From SCQX01 sp035720945 (GTDB lineage Bacteria > Pseudomonadota > Gammaproteobacteria > Burkholderiales > Burkholderiaceae_B): DNA of 23,828 nucleotides. The stretch covers positions 1 to 23,828 of the forward strand of contig DASTNK010000091.1 in the NCBI GenBank assembly GCA_035720945.1, written 5' to 3'. Shown piece by piece: positions 7,652 through 15,417 of this stretch (the stretch's first letter is position 1; each line of letters opens with the position of its first letter). Made by a program: the position numbers and the translations under genes. Below the pieces are notes generated by a model that saw only the letters and a list, made by a program, of their open reading frames with translations, was not told the DNA's origin and ran no database searches.

Positions 7652-8959
7652 TTATATGGGCAGCTTTTTGTCGTAATCGATAAGCAGGGTGGAACAAACA
7701 AACAGCCCCACCCCAGCCGCCGCGAACAACATGAATGCCCAGAAGAAGGATCCAGTCGCCTGCACGATCAGGCCGACCAGGATTGGCACGCCCACCCCGG
7801 CGATGTTGCCACCGAGATTCATCGTGCCTCCGAGGAAGCCGACACTATTGCGGGTGCCAAGGATGGACGGAACACACCAGTACAAGCCGCACCAGCGCAG
7901 GAAGAACAGCGTGACCGAGAGTGTGACCACCACCATGATTGGATCGGAGACCTGTGTGACACTGAAAATCGAGACCGTGGCGAGAATCGCCGCCACGCCG
8001 CAGAGCGTGCGCATCACACGGCCTTGAGAGCCTCCCGCCTCCCGCCACTTGTCGGCCAACCAACCACCCACGAGTTCTCCCACGAAACCTGCGAAGAACA
8101 TGATGAACACAGCGCCGCCCATTTGCTTGATGTTCAGCCCGCGCGCCTCGGACAAGTAGCTGGGCACCCAGGTCAGCAATCCATAGAACAAAGTGTTGAA
8201 GAACATCCAACCGAAGAACATGCCCCACACCGAGCGATACTTGAAGAAGTCGAGCTTGCGTCCGCTGACAACCTTGGGTTCGGCCGCAAGTTCGCGTTCG
8301 TGGCTGATTTCGATGTGGCGGGCTTCCGCGTCGTTGACCCCGGGATGCTGCCGTGGGTGGTTGCGGATGTAGTGCCATGACCATAGTCCAGCAATCATGG
8401 TGCCAACGCCCGCAATGATGAACGCAGTGCGCCACGAGTCGAACATAGCGATCAGGAACGAGATGAGAATGGCGCCCAGCGCAGACCCCAGCGGAGCCCC
8501 GCCATCAAGAAGCGTGGCACCTCGGCCGCGCTCGTTCTGGGACATCCAGATCGAGTTGAGCTTGCCACCGGCTGGATAAATGGGGGCTTCCGATGCACCC
8601 AGGCCAAGGCGCGTGAGGAGTAGTCCGAACCACCCCGTGGATATAGCGGCCAACGCCTGGAAAAGTCCCCAGAAAATGGTCGCCGAGGAAATCACCACGC
8701 GCGGGCCATGCCGATCGGCCAGCATGCCGCCCGGAATCTGCATCAGCGCGTATGTCCAGAAGAACGCACTCATCACAAGCCCCTGGAAGGCCGGGCCGAT
8801 GTTGAATTCCTTGCCAATCAACGGCATGGCAACCGAAATGGAGGCGCGATCAACGTAATTGATCGTCACCAGAAAAAGCATGAGGAAGAATATCTTCCAG
8901 CGCACGCGGGTTTGAGGGACGGCGAATTCCGCCGCCACGGCTTGAGGTTGGGCGCCCAT
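7652..8959 (-). CDS. MFS transporter, anion:cation symporter (ACS) family
   Basis: 435-aa inner-membrane transporter with 12 predicted membrane segments in two halves joined by a charged loop near residues 205-240. The first segments carry the MFS pattern (FLVTINYVDRASISVAMPLIG, then GMLADRHGPRVV as motif A). SEAPIYPAGGKLNSIWMSQNERGRG is characteristic of the ACS family (hexuronate, glucarate, tartrate and other organic-anion symporters). The substrate should be an organic acid anion taken up with protons. AGGAG sits seven bases before ATG 8959. It is the first gene of the catabolic cluster, and the region upstream carries a repeat array and a perfect palindrome that may bind the cluster's regulator. 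Exact substrate cannot be read. Confidence 0.92.
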   Translation of the reverse strand: MGAQPQAVAAEFAVPQTRVRWKIFFLMLFLVTINYVDRASISVAMPLIGKEFNIGPAFQGLVMSAFFWTYALMQIPGGMLADRHGPRVVISSATIFWGLFQALAAISTGWFGLLLTRLGLGASEAPIYPAGGKLNSIWMSQNERGRGATLLDGGAPLGSALGAILISFLIAMFDSWRTAFIIAGVGTMIAGLWSWHYIRNHPRQHPGVNDAEARHIEISHERELAAEPKVVSGRKLDFFKYRSVWGMFFGWMFFNTLFYGLLTWVPSYLSEARGLNIKQMGGAVFIMFFAGFVGELVGGWLADKWREAGGSQGRVMRTLCGVAAILATVSIFSVTQVSDPIMVVVTLSVTLFFLRWCGLYWCVPSILGTRNSVGFLGGTMNLGGNIAGVGVPILVGLIVQATGSFFWAFMLFAAAGVGLFVCSTLLIDYDKKLPI

Positions 8960-9376
8960 GGTTTGTCTCCTGTATCCAGTTTTTGTCGATGACTGGTTCT
9001 ATTGATGAAAAAAGCGGTGGAAACTCTGAAAAAGAATGGCAGGCTTCTTATATCGCTTTGCATTATTGTCAATCATCACATATTTTTTTGTCAATTAAAT
9101 TTATTATGATTGTTAACAATAATTATTGTGAGCGTAACCCACCATGGGTGTTAACCGTTCTGATTGCGAAATGTGCACTCTGTGACGCCCAGCCTGGCCC
9201 GGCCCGCCACGGCCCTGGCTTGGTGGCGAGTGTCCGATCGAGTTGGGATCTGGAAAGTAAGACGGAGGGCAGTGGAGCACAGCGTCCGCGCACGCCATTT
9301 CCCACTTGTGGGTTGAGGCGCTTGGGTTTACGTTGGCTCTGCACGCCGCCAATGTTTCAAAAAGGCCTTGGGTGCA
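8960..9376. other. 417-bp intergenic region between the MFS and ClC genes
   Basis: No convincing gene. The part next to the MFS gene (about 8990-9130) is very AT-rich and holds the repeat array and palindrome listed separately. The part next to the ClC gene is GC-rich, with a 12-bp palindrome CCCACTTGTGGG at 9301-9312. Reading frames here run into or oppose the neighbouring genes, lack ribosome binding sites and resemble nothing I recognise. Confidence 0.6.
9065..9120 (-). promoter_or_regulatory. upstream control region of the MFS gene: 22-bp periodic repeats and a perfect palindrome
   Basis: TTGTCAAT occurs at 9066-9073 and 9088-9095, and TTGTTAAC at 9110-9117: three related octamers exactly 22 bp apart. 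The last sits in the perfect palindrome ATTGTTAACAAT (9109-9120), which has the same outer arms as the gntR operator at 6787-6798. On the minus strand the octamers read ATTGACAA, so two contain a consensus -35 TTGACA; a TATAAG lies at 9052-9047, only 14 bases beyond the nearer one. About 110-160 bp upstream of the MFS start. Confidence 0.5.
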
Positions 9377-10714
9377 TCACCGCCGTTGCTGCCACCATCG
9401 CAGCAACCCATAGGACAGGCGGCCTTTTTCCTGGCCCACCGGCATATCGGGCCGCACGTGCAGCCAGGATGTCTTGGAGTAAGCGAGGCGTTGGTCGGGA
9501 TAGACGCTGCGATGGCCGATGACCAGGTAGGCAGCGATGGCGGCGCCGGCCACGTAAATGGTGCCAACCACGCCGCCGAACAATTCGACCCCCATGAATA
9601 TGGCGGCCAGCGGCGTGTTCGATGCGGCGGCGACCACCGCCACCAGACCCACCGCCGCGCCGAGCATGGGGCTGATGCCCAGCAGATGCGCCACGGCGTT
9701 GCCTGTGACCGCGCCGATCACGAATTGCGGTGTGACGATTCCGGCGTAAAAGCCGGAGCCCAGCGTGACCGCCACCAGCACCGTCTTCCATAGGAATCCA
9801 AAGTACGGCATGGCCTGCCCATGCAGGGCGCGATCCATGAGCGGCAGGCTCAGGCCCAGGTAGTCAGTGGGAATGGCCAGGATCAGCAAGGCCAGGATCA
9901 GGCCGCCCAACAGCGGCATGAGTGGTGGCCAGAGATCGAAGCGGGTACGCAGACGCAGGAACTGAGTTCGAACAGCCTGGATCATGTCCACGAAGACGCG
10001 CGCCGCGATGCCGCAGATCATGCCGATGGCGATGGTCTTGATGAAAAGCAGTTCCGAGAATAGCGGCAAGGCGGGGATCTGGTAGTACTGGTACGGGACG
10101 CCCAACGCTTTGCTGACCTGGAATGAGGTGATGCCGGCGATGATGGCCGGGAACAGGAAATCGTGCCGAATGCGGCCGATGGACAGTACCTCCACACCAT
10201 ATATCGCGCCCGCGATCGGTGTGCCGAACACGCTGGCGAAGCCCGCGCTGACGCCACAGGCCACCAGGCGGCGTTGCAGTTCGGGATTCAGTTTAAGAAG
10301 CTGGCCGATGCCGGCCGCCAACGAGGCACCGATATGCGAGCAAGGACCTTCCTTGCCGGCAGACCCGCCGCAGGCCAGGGTGATGATGGCGGCCACGGGT
10401 TTGATCGCCGCTGTCTTGAATGGCATTTTGCCATTCTGGTCGTGGACAGCGGCAATGGCCGAGTCTTTCAGGCCAGTGGTATTGGCCTTGTATCCGTAGT
10501 ACAGCAGCAACCCATTCAGCAACCCGCCGGTGGGCAGCAGCAACATCTGGAACCAGAGCGGTATGTTGGCGGATTTGCCGGTCAGGTAGAACAGGGCATG
10601 CAGGAAAACGCTGGTGCCGCAGCCCACGATGGCCCCGGTGATCGAGGCAAGGACCAGCCACTGCACGACCGTGGCAAGCATGAGCAGGAATTCGACAACA
10701 TCAGAGCGCCGCAT
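9377..10714 (-). CDS. ClC-family chloride channel/transporter
   Basis: 445-aa integral membrane protein of the ClC family without C-terminal CBS domains. The gating-glutamate motif GKEGP is at 120-124 (E122, E. coli E148 equivalent), and GSGFYAGIVTP at 319-329 is the third pore motif. The first motif, normally GSGIP, is degenerate: TTGLK at 79-83. The position of the internal proton glutamate (E203 in E. coli ClC-ec1, in LFIIEEM) aligns with V176 in IYGVEVL; valine there is typical of ClC channels rather than H+/Cl- antiporters. It may therefore conduct anions passively. ATG 10714 has GGAG nine bases upstream. The FUSC gene lies 149 bp upstream on the same strand; a functional link is not evident. 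Confidence 0.88.
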   Translation of the reverse strand: MRRSDVVEFLLMLATVVQWLVLASITGAIVGCGTSVFLHALFYLTGKSANIPLWFQMLLLPTGGLLNGLLLYYGYKANTTGLKDSAIAAVHDQNGKMPFKTAAIKPVAAIITLACGGSAGKEGPCSHIGASLAAGIGQLLKLNPELQRRLVACGVSAGFASVFGTPIAGAIYGVEVLSIGRIRHDFLFPAIIAGITSFQVSKALGVPYQYYQIPALPLFSELLFIKTIAIGMICGIAARVFVDMIQAVRTQFLRLRTRFDLWPPLMPLLGGLILALLILAIPTDYLGLSLPLMDRALHGQAMPYFGFLWKTVLVAVTLGSGFYAGIVTPQFVIGAVTGNAVAHLLGISPMLGAAVGLVAVVAAASNTPLAAIFMGVELFGGVVGTIYVAGAAIAAYLVIGHRSVYPDQRLAYSKTSWLHVRPDMPVGQEKGRLSYGLLRWWQQRR

Positions 10715-10863
10715 GGCAGGTGTCTCCGGGGGCCCGATCGGGCACGGTGGGGTAGGCGGGGTTTGGGGAGCCTGTCATTATATGAGCCAGCGCACCCCCG
10801 CCGGATGCGATATGGCGCGCTTCGCGCCGGTTCGAGGCGTTTGTGGTGCGTGGTGGCCGTCGC

Positions 10864-11916
10864 TCAGATGTTCCACCGCCCCGCGGTGTCGACGAGATGC
10901 CGTCTCAGTTCGTCGAATGTGTCCGAGAGGCGTTGCGTCAGTCTCACGTACGGTGCCAGCCTGATCGGCACGGATTCAAGATCGACGTCGGCCGCGGGTT
11001 GTTCAGGGTGTTCCAGGCGCCGCGGCTCGCCTTGCCTGAGGGCGTGTGACATGTCGGTCAACGTGCCTTGAATGTGGCGATGAATGTCGCGCAAATACCT
11101 GTCCAGAAACGCCTGGGTGTCTTTGCCGTCGATACCGCCCCGAATCGCGGCGAGAACCTCGAGCAGGCTGATGCCCACGCGCAGCCCGTGCTGCACCTCT
11201 TCGAGCTGGTCTTTGGAGACATGGATCTCATCCGTGACCGATGGCAGCAACGCGCGCAACTGGACAAGCTGTGTGCCCAAGGCGCGTTGGGGCTCTGGTA
11301 TTCCCGTCAAATTTCCTGCGGCGATGGCGGCGTATACCTGTGAGCTTTGCATCAGGATGTCCGCCAGCTTGTGGCGCCAGGAATACGTGGCATACAAGGG
11401 CAGGGCAAACGAAAAGAGCAATGCAATGACAATGCCGACCAGCACGTCGACGGCGCGCCAAAGCCCGTCGGCGATCCCGCTGTCGCCATGGCCCGCGACG
11501 ATCAGGATGGTGATGGCGGCGAGCAGGGCGATATAGCCGCCCTTGCCCACGGCGTGAAAGGCGCAGATTCCACAGGCGATCAGGATCAGCAGAGTGCCGA
11601 GCCACGCGTGATGAAAGGTTGACTGTGCCAGCAGAATGACGAGGCCGACTCCCGCGCCGATCAGTGTGCCCAGCCCGCGGTCCGCCGCCTTTCGGCGGAT
11701 ATTGCCATGGTGCTGCAATCCACCTATGACCACCAGCAGTGTGATGGACGCCCATTCGCCATGAGACAGGTTCAGCAGACTGGTGAGTACCACACAAGTC
11801 AGCAACCCCAGGGCGACCCGCACCGCGTGCAGCAGTCGGGCGTGGCGGTAGCGGACCGCTGGATTCAGCAGGTGGCGCAGGCGGCGGTGTGGCTGAATCC
11901 GGTATTGCAGTGTCAT
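10864..11916 (-). CDS. FUSC-family inner membrane protein (putative aromatic acid exporter type)
   Basis: 350-aa membrane protein. The first 190 residues contain about six hydrophobic segments (for example LLHAVRVALGLLTCVVLTSLL, WASITLLVVIGG, LGTLLILIACGICAF and VDVLVGIVIALLFSFALPL). The sequence RRKAADRGLGTLIGAGVGL between them is the hallmark of the FUSC/YccS/AaeB group, which includes fusaric acid and aromatic acid efflux proteins. The last 160 residues form a soluble, mostly helical region. It is about half the length of AaeB or YccS, so it is a single-unit member and may assemble as an oligomer. No membrane-fusion partner lies next to it. No clear ribosome binding site precedes ATG 11916. 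Confidence 0.8.
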   Translation of the reverse strand: MTLQYRIQPHRRLRHLLNPAVRYRHARLLHAVRVALGLLTCVVLTSLLNLSHGEWASITLLVVIGGLQHHGNIRRKAADRGLGTLIGAGVGLVILLAQSTFHHAWLGTLLILIACGICAFHAVGKGGYIALLAAITILIVAGHGDSGIADGLWRAVDVLVGIVIALLFSFALPLYATYSWRHKLADILMQSSQVYAAIAAGNLTGIPEPQRALGTQLVQLRALLPSVTDEIHVSKDQLEEVQHGLRVGISLLEVLAAIRGGIDGKDTQAFLDRYLRDIHRHIQGTLTDMSHALRQGEPRRLEHPEQPAADVDLESVPIRLAPYVRLTQRLSDTFDELRRHLVDTAGRWNI

Positions 11917-12010
11917 GTGGGATTTATTTTTTCAAAAACGATATTAGTTTTTTTAAATCACTGACGGTATGCGTTTGATTTGGTAGGATATTCGCTGACT
12001 TTCAAAACAT

Positions 12011-12030
12011 TATTTCCATTTTTGGAAATA
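12011..12030. promoter_or_regulatory. perfect 8-bp inverted repeat in the FUSC / DUF4148 divergent region
   Basis: TATTTCCA (12011-12018), four T, then TGGAAATA (12023-12030) in the AT-rich gap between the divergent FUSC and DUF4148 genes. It could be an operator or a transcript hairpin. AAGGAGG at 12067-12073 looks like a strong ribosome binding site but no start codon follows at a workable distance. Confidence 0.4.
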
Positions 12031-12160
12031 TCTTTTCAATGAATAAGGGTTTATACCAGGTTCGTCAAGGAGGATACTCACTTCATCGATTGTGAGCGCG
12101 CTCAAGCAATTTCGCCAGTCCGCCTCCTCGCGTCGCATTATTGTATTGATGGAGTTTGTG

Positions 12161-12532
12161 ATGAAAAACGTACTTGGCGCCGCCATGATTTCCCTTTCCC
12201 TCGCCGCCGCCGGTCTGGCCCCGCTTGCCGCCAACGCCGCGTCGTTGACTCGCGCCCAGGTGGTCGAACAACTGCAGCAGGCGCGTGCACAGGGTCTGTT
12301 GAGTGAAGGGGAGTCTGGCTACCCCGTGCAACAACCCGCTGCCAGCCATGTGAGCCGCGCCGCTGTGCTGACCGACTTGGCGTTGGCGCGCGCCAATGGC
12401 CAACTCAACACCAGCGAATCGCAGCCGTATCCGGTTGACACCAGCGCGCCAGCCCATCTGTCGCGTAGCGTGGTGCTGGCACAGTTGTCGGCGTTCCAGG
12501 AGCAGCATCCCGATCAGTTCATCGAACACTGA
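12161..12532 (+). CDS. small secreted DUF4148-type protein with three tandem repeats
   Basis: 123-aa protein with a Sec signal peptide (MKNVLGAAMISLSLAAAGLAPLAANA, cleavage near residue 27) and therefore probably periplasmic. The mature part is three copies of a 35-36-residue unit beginning SLTRAQVVEQLQQARAQG (28), HVSRAAVLTDLALARANG (63) and HLSRSVVLAQLSAFQEQH (99), the last cut short. The LTRAxVxxEL-x-ARAxG core matches DUF4148, a domain common in Burkholderiales envelope proteins and of unknown function. I start it at ATG 12161 because GGAG lies six bases upstream; ATG 12149 and GTG 12092 are in frame but would hide the signal peptide. A strong hairpin follows the gene. Confidence 0.85.
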   Translation: MKNVLGAAMISLSLAAAGLAPLAANAASLTRAQVVEQLQQARAQGLLSEGESGYPVQQPAASHVSRAAVLTDLALARANGQLNTSESQPYPVDTSAPAHLSRSVVLAQLSAFQEQHPDQFIEH

Positions 12533-12582
12533 TCGCGTCCGACCGGGATGGTGGGTGCTGTCTCGGAATGGTGTGCTTCTCG

Positions 12583-12610
12583 CGCCGGAGCGGTGTATGC
12601 CGCTCCGGCG
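12583..12610. terminator. hairpin between DUF4148 gene and convergent aldo/keto reductase gene
   Basis: A perfect 11-bp stem CGCCGGAGCGG (12583-12593) / CCGCTCCGGCG (12600-12610) with a six-base loop, followed on plus by TTGTCATCTTT. It sits between two convergent genes and probably serves both. The T-tract is weak in either direction. Confidence 0.65.
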
Positions 12611-12613
12611 TTG

Positions 12614-13660
12614 TCATCTTTGGGTGGTGTCCGCGAGTTGCCGATATCTGTACTGCCCCAGGCGCGCAAGCATCCAGCCCGGGTATTCGGGAGGCAGCGC
12701 ACTGACTTGATCCAATTCGGCCAATTCATCGGCGGTCAGCGAGACGTCGATCGCGGCGATATTGTCGTTGAGTTGATCGAGGCGCTTCGCGCCGATGATG
12801 ACGCTCGTGACGACGTCTTGATGCAGCAACCAGGACAGCGCGATTTGCGCCACAGACACGTCCTTGGCCTGGGCGATGCGGCGCATGACGTCCACGCAGT
12901 CGTAGGCGCGCTCGCGGTTGACGGGCGGGAAGTCGAACGTGGCGCGGCGGGAACCTGCCGCGGCCTGCTCCCCGCGACTATATTTGCCGCTGAGCAGGCC
13001 GCCGGCCAACGGACTCCAGACCAGCAGCCCGACCCCTTCGCTGCGCAGCATCGGCGCGAGCTCGCGTTCGAGGTCGCGCCCCGCGAGCGTGTAGTAGGCT
13101 TGCAGCGATTCGAATCGGGCCAGTCCGAGCCGTTCGGCAATGCCCAACGCCTTCATGATCTGCCAGGCCGCCCAGTTCGAAACGCCGACATAGCGCACGT
13201 GGCCGTGCCGGACCAGGTTGTCGAGCGCCCTGACCGCTTCTTCGATGGATGTGGCAGGATCGAACCCGTGGATCTGGTAGAGATCGATATGGTCGGTCCG
13301 CAGGCGCGTCAGGCTGGCCTTGACGCCTTCCATGATGTGATGGCGCGACATCCCCCGGGAATTCGCGCCCCGACCGGTTTCACCGAAGACCTTCGTGGCG
13401 ATGATCACGTCTTCGCGTGGGATCTTCAGGTCTTTCAGCGCCTGGCCGGTCATGATTTCAGACCGGCCTTCCGAGTAGATGTCAGCGGTGTCGATGAGGT
13501 TGATGCCAGCCTCGATGGAACGCCCCACCAATGCGGTGGCTTCTTTCTGTTCCAATTGGCCTATTTCGCCCCATATGCCGCTTTGTCCGCCGAACGTCAT
13601 GGTGCCCAGGCAAAGCTCCGACACGAAAAGGCCGGTGCCGCCAAATTTCCGATAGTGCAT
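12614..13660 (-). CDS. aldo/keto reductase
   Basis: 348-aa NADPH-dependent oxidoreductase with a TIM-barrel fold, cytoplasmic. The catalytic tetrad is complete: D57 and Y62 (LIDTADIYSEGRSE), K90 (IIATKVFG) and H131 (LYQIHGFD). GVSNWAAWQ follows as the usual barrel strand, and the C-terminal cofactor segment SVIIGAKRLDQLNDNI is present. The length and the ALSWLLHQDVVTSVI pattern place it among the bacterial YajO/Gsp69-like reductases, which act on varied aldehydes and ketones; the true substrate is not evident. The start at ATG 13660 has GGAG eight bases upstream and begins MHYRKFGGTGLFVSELCLGT, the family N terminus. It is divergent from the pagL-like gene across a 214-bp gap. Confidence 0.93.
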   Translation of the reverse strand: MHYRKFGGTGLFVSELCLGTMTFGGQSGIWGEIGQLEQKEATALVGRSIEAGINLIDTADIYSEGRSEIMTGQALKDLKIPREDVIIATKVFGETGRGANSRGMSRHHIMEGVKASLTRLRTDHIDLYQIHGFDPATSIEEAVRALDNLVRHGHVRYVGVSNWAAWQIMKALGIAERLGLARFESLQAYYTLAGRDLERELAPMLRSEGVGLLVWSPLAGGLLSGKYSRGEQAAAGSRRATFDFPPVNRERAYDCVDVMRRIAQAKDVSVAQIALSWLLHQDVVTSVIIGAKRLDQLNDNIAAIDVSLTADELAELDQVSALPPEYPGWMLARLGQYRYRQLADTTQR

Positions 13661-13874
13661 TGTGTCTACTCCGTACATAAGGTGTCGCCATGTGGAATTA
13701 TGGACTGATTGTCTTGTGCGGGCCATGTTGTTACAGCCACGTCATTTGCCGGATGCGTCCTGTGCATATCGCTTATCATCCTCCCGTTCTGCCTGGGAAG
13801 GCTTGTGCCGCAAGCCTTCGCACAACCTGTCGGAATTCCGGCATATCCACCGACGATTCATGAAAGGTCTTCAC

Positions 13875-14423
13875 ATGGGTGCGGTCAACCGATTGTCGTC
13901 AATTGCAGCAATATTCGCCATGGCTGGCGCCATGGTGTTTTCAGCTTCTCCCGCCAGGGGAGCGACCTTGTCCGGCGGCGGTATTGGCCTTCACCTGGGG
14001 CTGGGCAGTCATTATCAACGTCTCGGGTTGGCCTGGGAATCCCCGTCGTTGTGGGGGCATGCGTTTGTCGGTGGCGGCAGCCGCCTCGATCTGGTTGGCG
14101 AACTGGGTGTTGCCTATTGGAAGGGTACTGGTGGCCATGGCCCGGATGCCTGGCAGTTCAGTGCCATCCCGTTCTTGCGCTGGACCTACCACCATCGCTT
14201 CTATGTCGAGGTGGGAGTCGGCCCCACGCTATTCACGCATACCACCGTCGCGGGAAATGACATCAGCACCGCGTTTCAGTTCGGCGATCAGATTGGGGTG
14301 GGTGCCTACCTGTCGGACAACAGCCGCTTGGGCCTGCGTTATTCGCATTTTTCAAACGGAGGCATCAAGACTCCGAACCCGGGCATGGGCGTTTTCCAGA
14401 TGTTGTACACATACCAGTATTGA
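13875..14423 (+). CDS. pagL: lipid A 3-O-deacylase, PagL family
   Basis: 182-aa outer-membrane beta-barrel enzyme that removes the 3-O acyl chain of lipid A. A signal peptide (MGAVNRLSSIAAIFAMAGAM..) should be cleaved after ARG-ALA around residue 30. The C-terminal signature RYSHFSNGGIKTPNPG carries the catalytic H158 and S160, and the protein ends in aromatic barrel residues (MLYTYQY). Counting fourteen residues from the histidine, where P. aeruginosa PagL has its third catalytic residue E140, this protein has G172. ATG 13875 has AAAGG seven bases upstream; ATG 13860 (MKGLH...) is in frame but lacks a ribosome binding site. PagL lowers endotoxicity and alters the envelope; regulation cannot be read here. 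Confidence 0.87.
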   Translation: MGAVNRLSSIAAIFAMAGAMVFSASPARGATLSGGGIGLHLGLGSHYQRLGLAWESPSLWGHAFVGGGSRLDLVGELGVAYWKGTGGHGPDAWQFSAIPFLRWTYHHRFYVEVGVGPTLFTHTTVAGNDISTAFQFGDQIGVGAYLSDNSRLGLRYSHFSNGGIKTPNPGMGVFQMLYTYQY

Positions 14424-14700
14424 CCGGCGCGTTGTCGATACGTCTTGCCTGACAAGCCCGTGCATCCGAATTTGAACCCGCGAATCCACCACACGGCACA
14501 CTGCTGCGCTGGTTCGTAATTTTCATTTCGAAATATTTGGTTCGGCAACGCTACCTTACAATATGGAATTGGTGTTTCGTTCATCAAGCAGCCGCGCTCA
14601 AGTTGGAAAGCAAGGGTCGGCTGAGCGAAACACTGGCGGGCTGGCCCGAACGGCGCGAGACAAGCGGCCCTGGGCTTGACCTCTCACGGGAGCGGAAATC

Positions 14701-15417
14701 ATGATCAGACCCCTATCAGTCCGTGCGATCTCGATCGGCCTCTTGGTCGTCGGGGCTTTCGCATTGGGTATCACGGCGCGGGCCGACACACTCGTCGAGC
14801 AAGGTAGAACCATCGCCACATCGGGCAGCGGCGCAGCCGTTGCCTGTGTCACCTGCCACGGTGCCAAAGGCGAGGGCATGGCGGCGGCTGGGTTTCCGTA
14901 CCTCGCGGGGCAAGGCGCCGGTTATCTAGCCCTGCAACTGCATGATTTCGCTTCGGGAAAAAGGGCGAACCCCATCATGGCGCCGATAGCCAAGGCGCTG
15001 AATGCCGATCAGGTCAAGGCCGTTGCCGCGTATTTTTCCCATTTACCCGCGCCCTTCGACGTCAAGTCGCTGGCCGATCGGGTCGATACCTATCCTCCAA
15101 AAACAGACATGGGTGCCTGGCTGGCGAATCGTGGCGACTGGGCGCATGACATCCCCGCCTGTATCCAGTGCCATGGGCCGGGCGGGGTTGGCGTGTCACC
15201 GCATTTCCCCGCCATCGCCGGCCTGCCGGCGAAGTACATTCATGAACAATTGGTGGCGTGGAAGACGCACAAGCGTGATCCGGGGCCGCTGGCGCTGATG
15301 GGCGATATCGCCAGTCGCATGAGCGATGGCCAAATGACCGCTGTCGCCGACTATTTCTCGGCGCTGCCCACCACCCCGGCCGGAGCGGCCCAATCCACGG
15401 CGGGAGCTAAGAAATGA
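14701..15417 (+). CDS. tsdB: diheme c-type cytochrome, TsdB-like electron acceptor of thiosulfate dehydrogenase
   Basis: 238-aa periplasmic cytochrome c4-like protein. After an N-terminal signal segment (residues 8-28, ending TARA) come two c-type domains with heme sites C49-V-T-C52-H53 and C153-I-Q-C156-H157. Methionines in NPIMAPIAKAL (M92) and near LALMGDIASRM are candidate axial ligands. It would take electrons from TsdA and pass them toward the oxidase. GGAG lies eight bases before ATG 14701. The stop overlaps the tsdA start (ATGA), so the two are translationally coupled. Cytochrome c4 proteins also serve other donors; the TsdB call depends on this pairing. Confidence 0.85.
   Translation: MIRPLSVRAISIGLLVVGAFALGITARADTLVEQGRTIATSGSGAAVACVTCHGAKGEGMAAAGFPYLAGQGAGYLALQLHDFASGKRANPIMAPIAKALNADQVKAVAAYFSHLPAPFDVKSLADRVDTYPPKTDMGAWLANRGDWAHDIPACIQCHGPGGVGVSPHFPAIAGLPAKYIHEQLVAWKTHKRDPGPLALMGDIASRMSDGQMTAVADYFSALPTTPAGAAQSTAGAKK

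Noticed and set aside
8983..9522. 179-codon plus-strand frame in the MFS-ClC gap
   Set aside because: It runs through AT-rich promoter sequence and into the ClC gene's antisense; no ribosome binding site or family match.
10814..10828. GGCGCG/CGCGCC hairpin between FUSC and ClC genes as a terminator
   Set aside because: Short stem, 3-base loop and no T-tract on the transcribed strand.
10163..11071. 302-codon plus-strand frame spanning the ClC and FUSC genes
   Set aside because: Covers parts of two unrelated membrane genes on the other strand, with low-complexity Gly/Gln/Arg composition and no domain.
12010..12234. 74-codon minus-strand frame opposite the DUF4148 signal peptide
   Set aside because: Antisense to a well-supported gene with signal peptide and ribosome binding site; composition changes abruptly where it leaves the coding region.
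12548..13708. 386-codon open frame on plus, antisense to the aldo/keto reductase
   Set aside because: The minus-strand frame has the full catalytic tetrad; the plus frame resembles nothing and would run through the hairpin at 12583-12610.
14537..14562. TTGGTT...TACAAT as a tsdBA promoter
   Set aside because: The spacer is only 14 bases and the position is more than 130 bp before tsdB; too weak to call.
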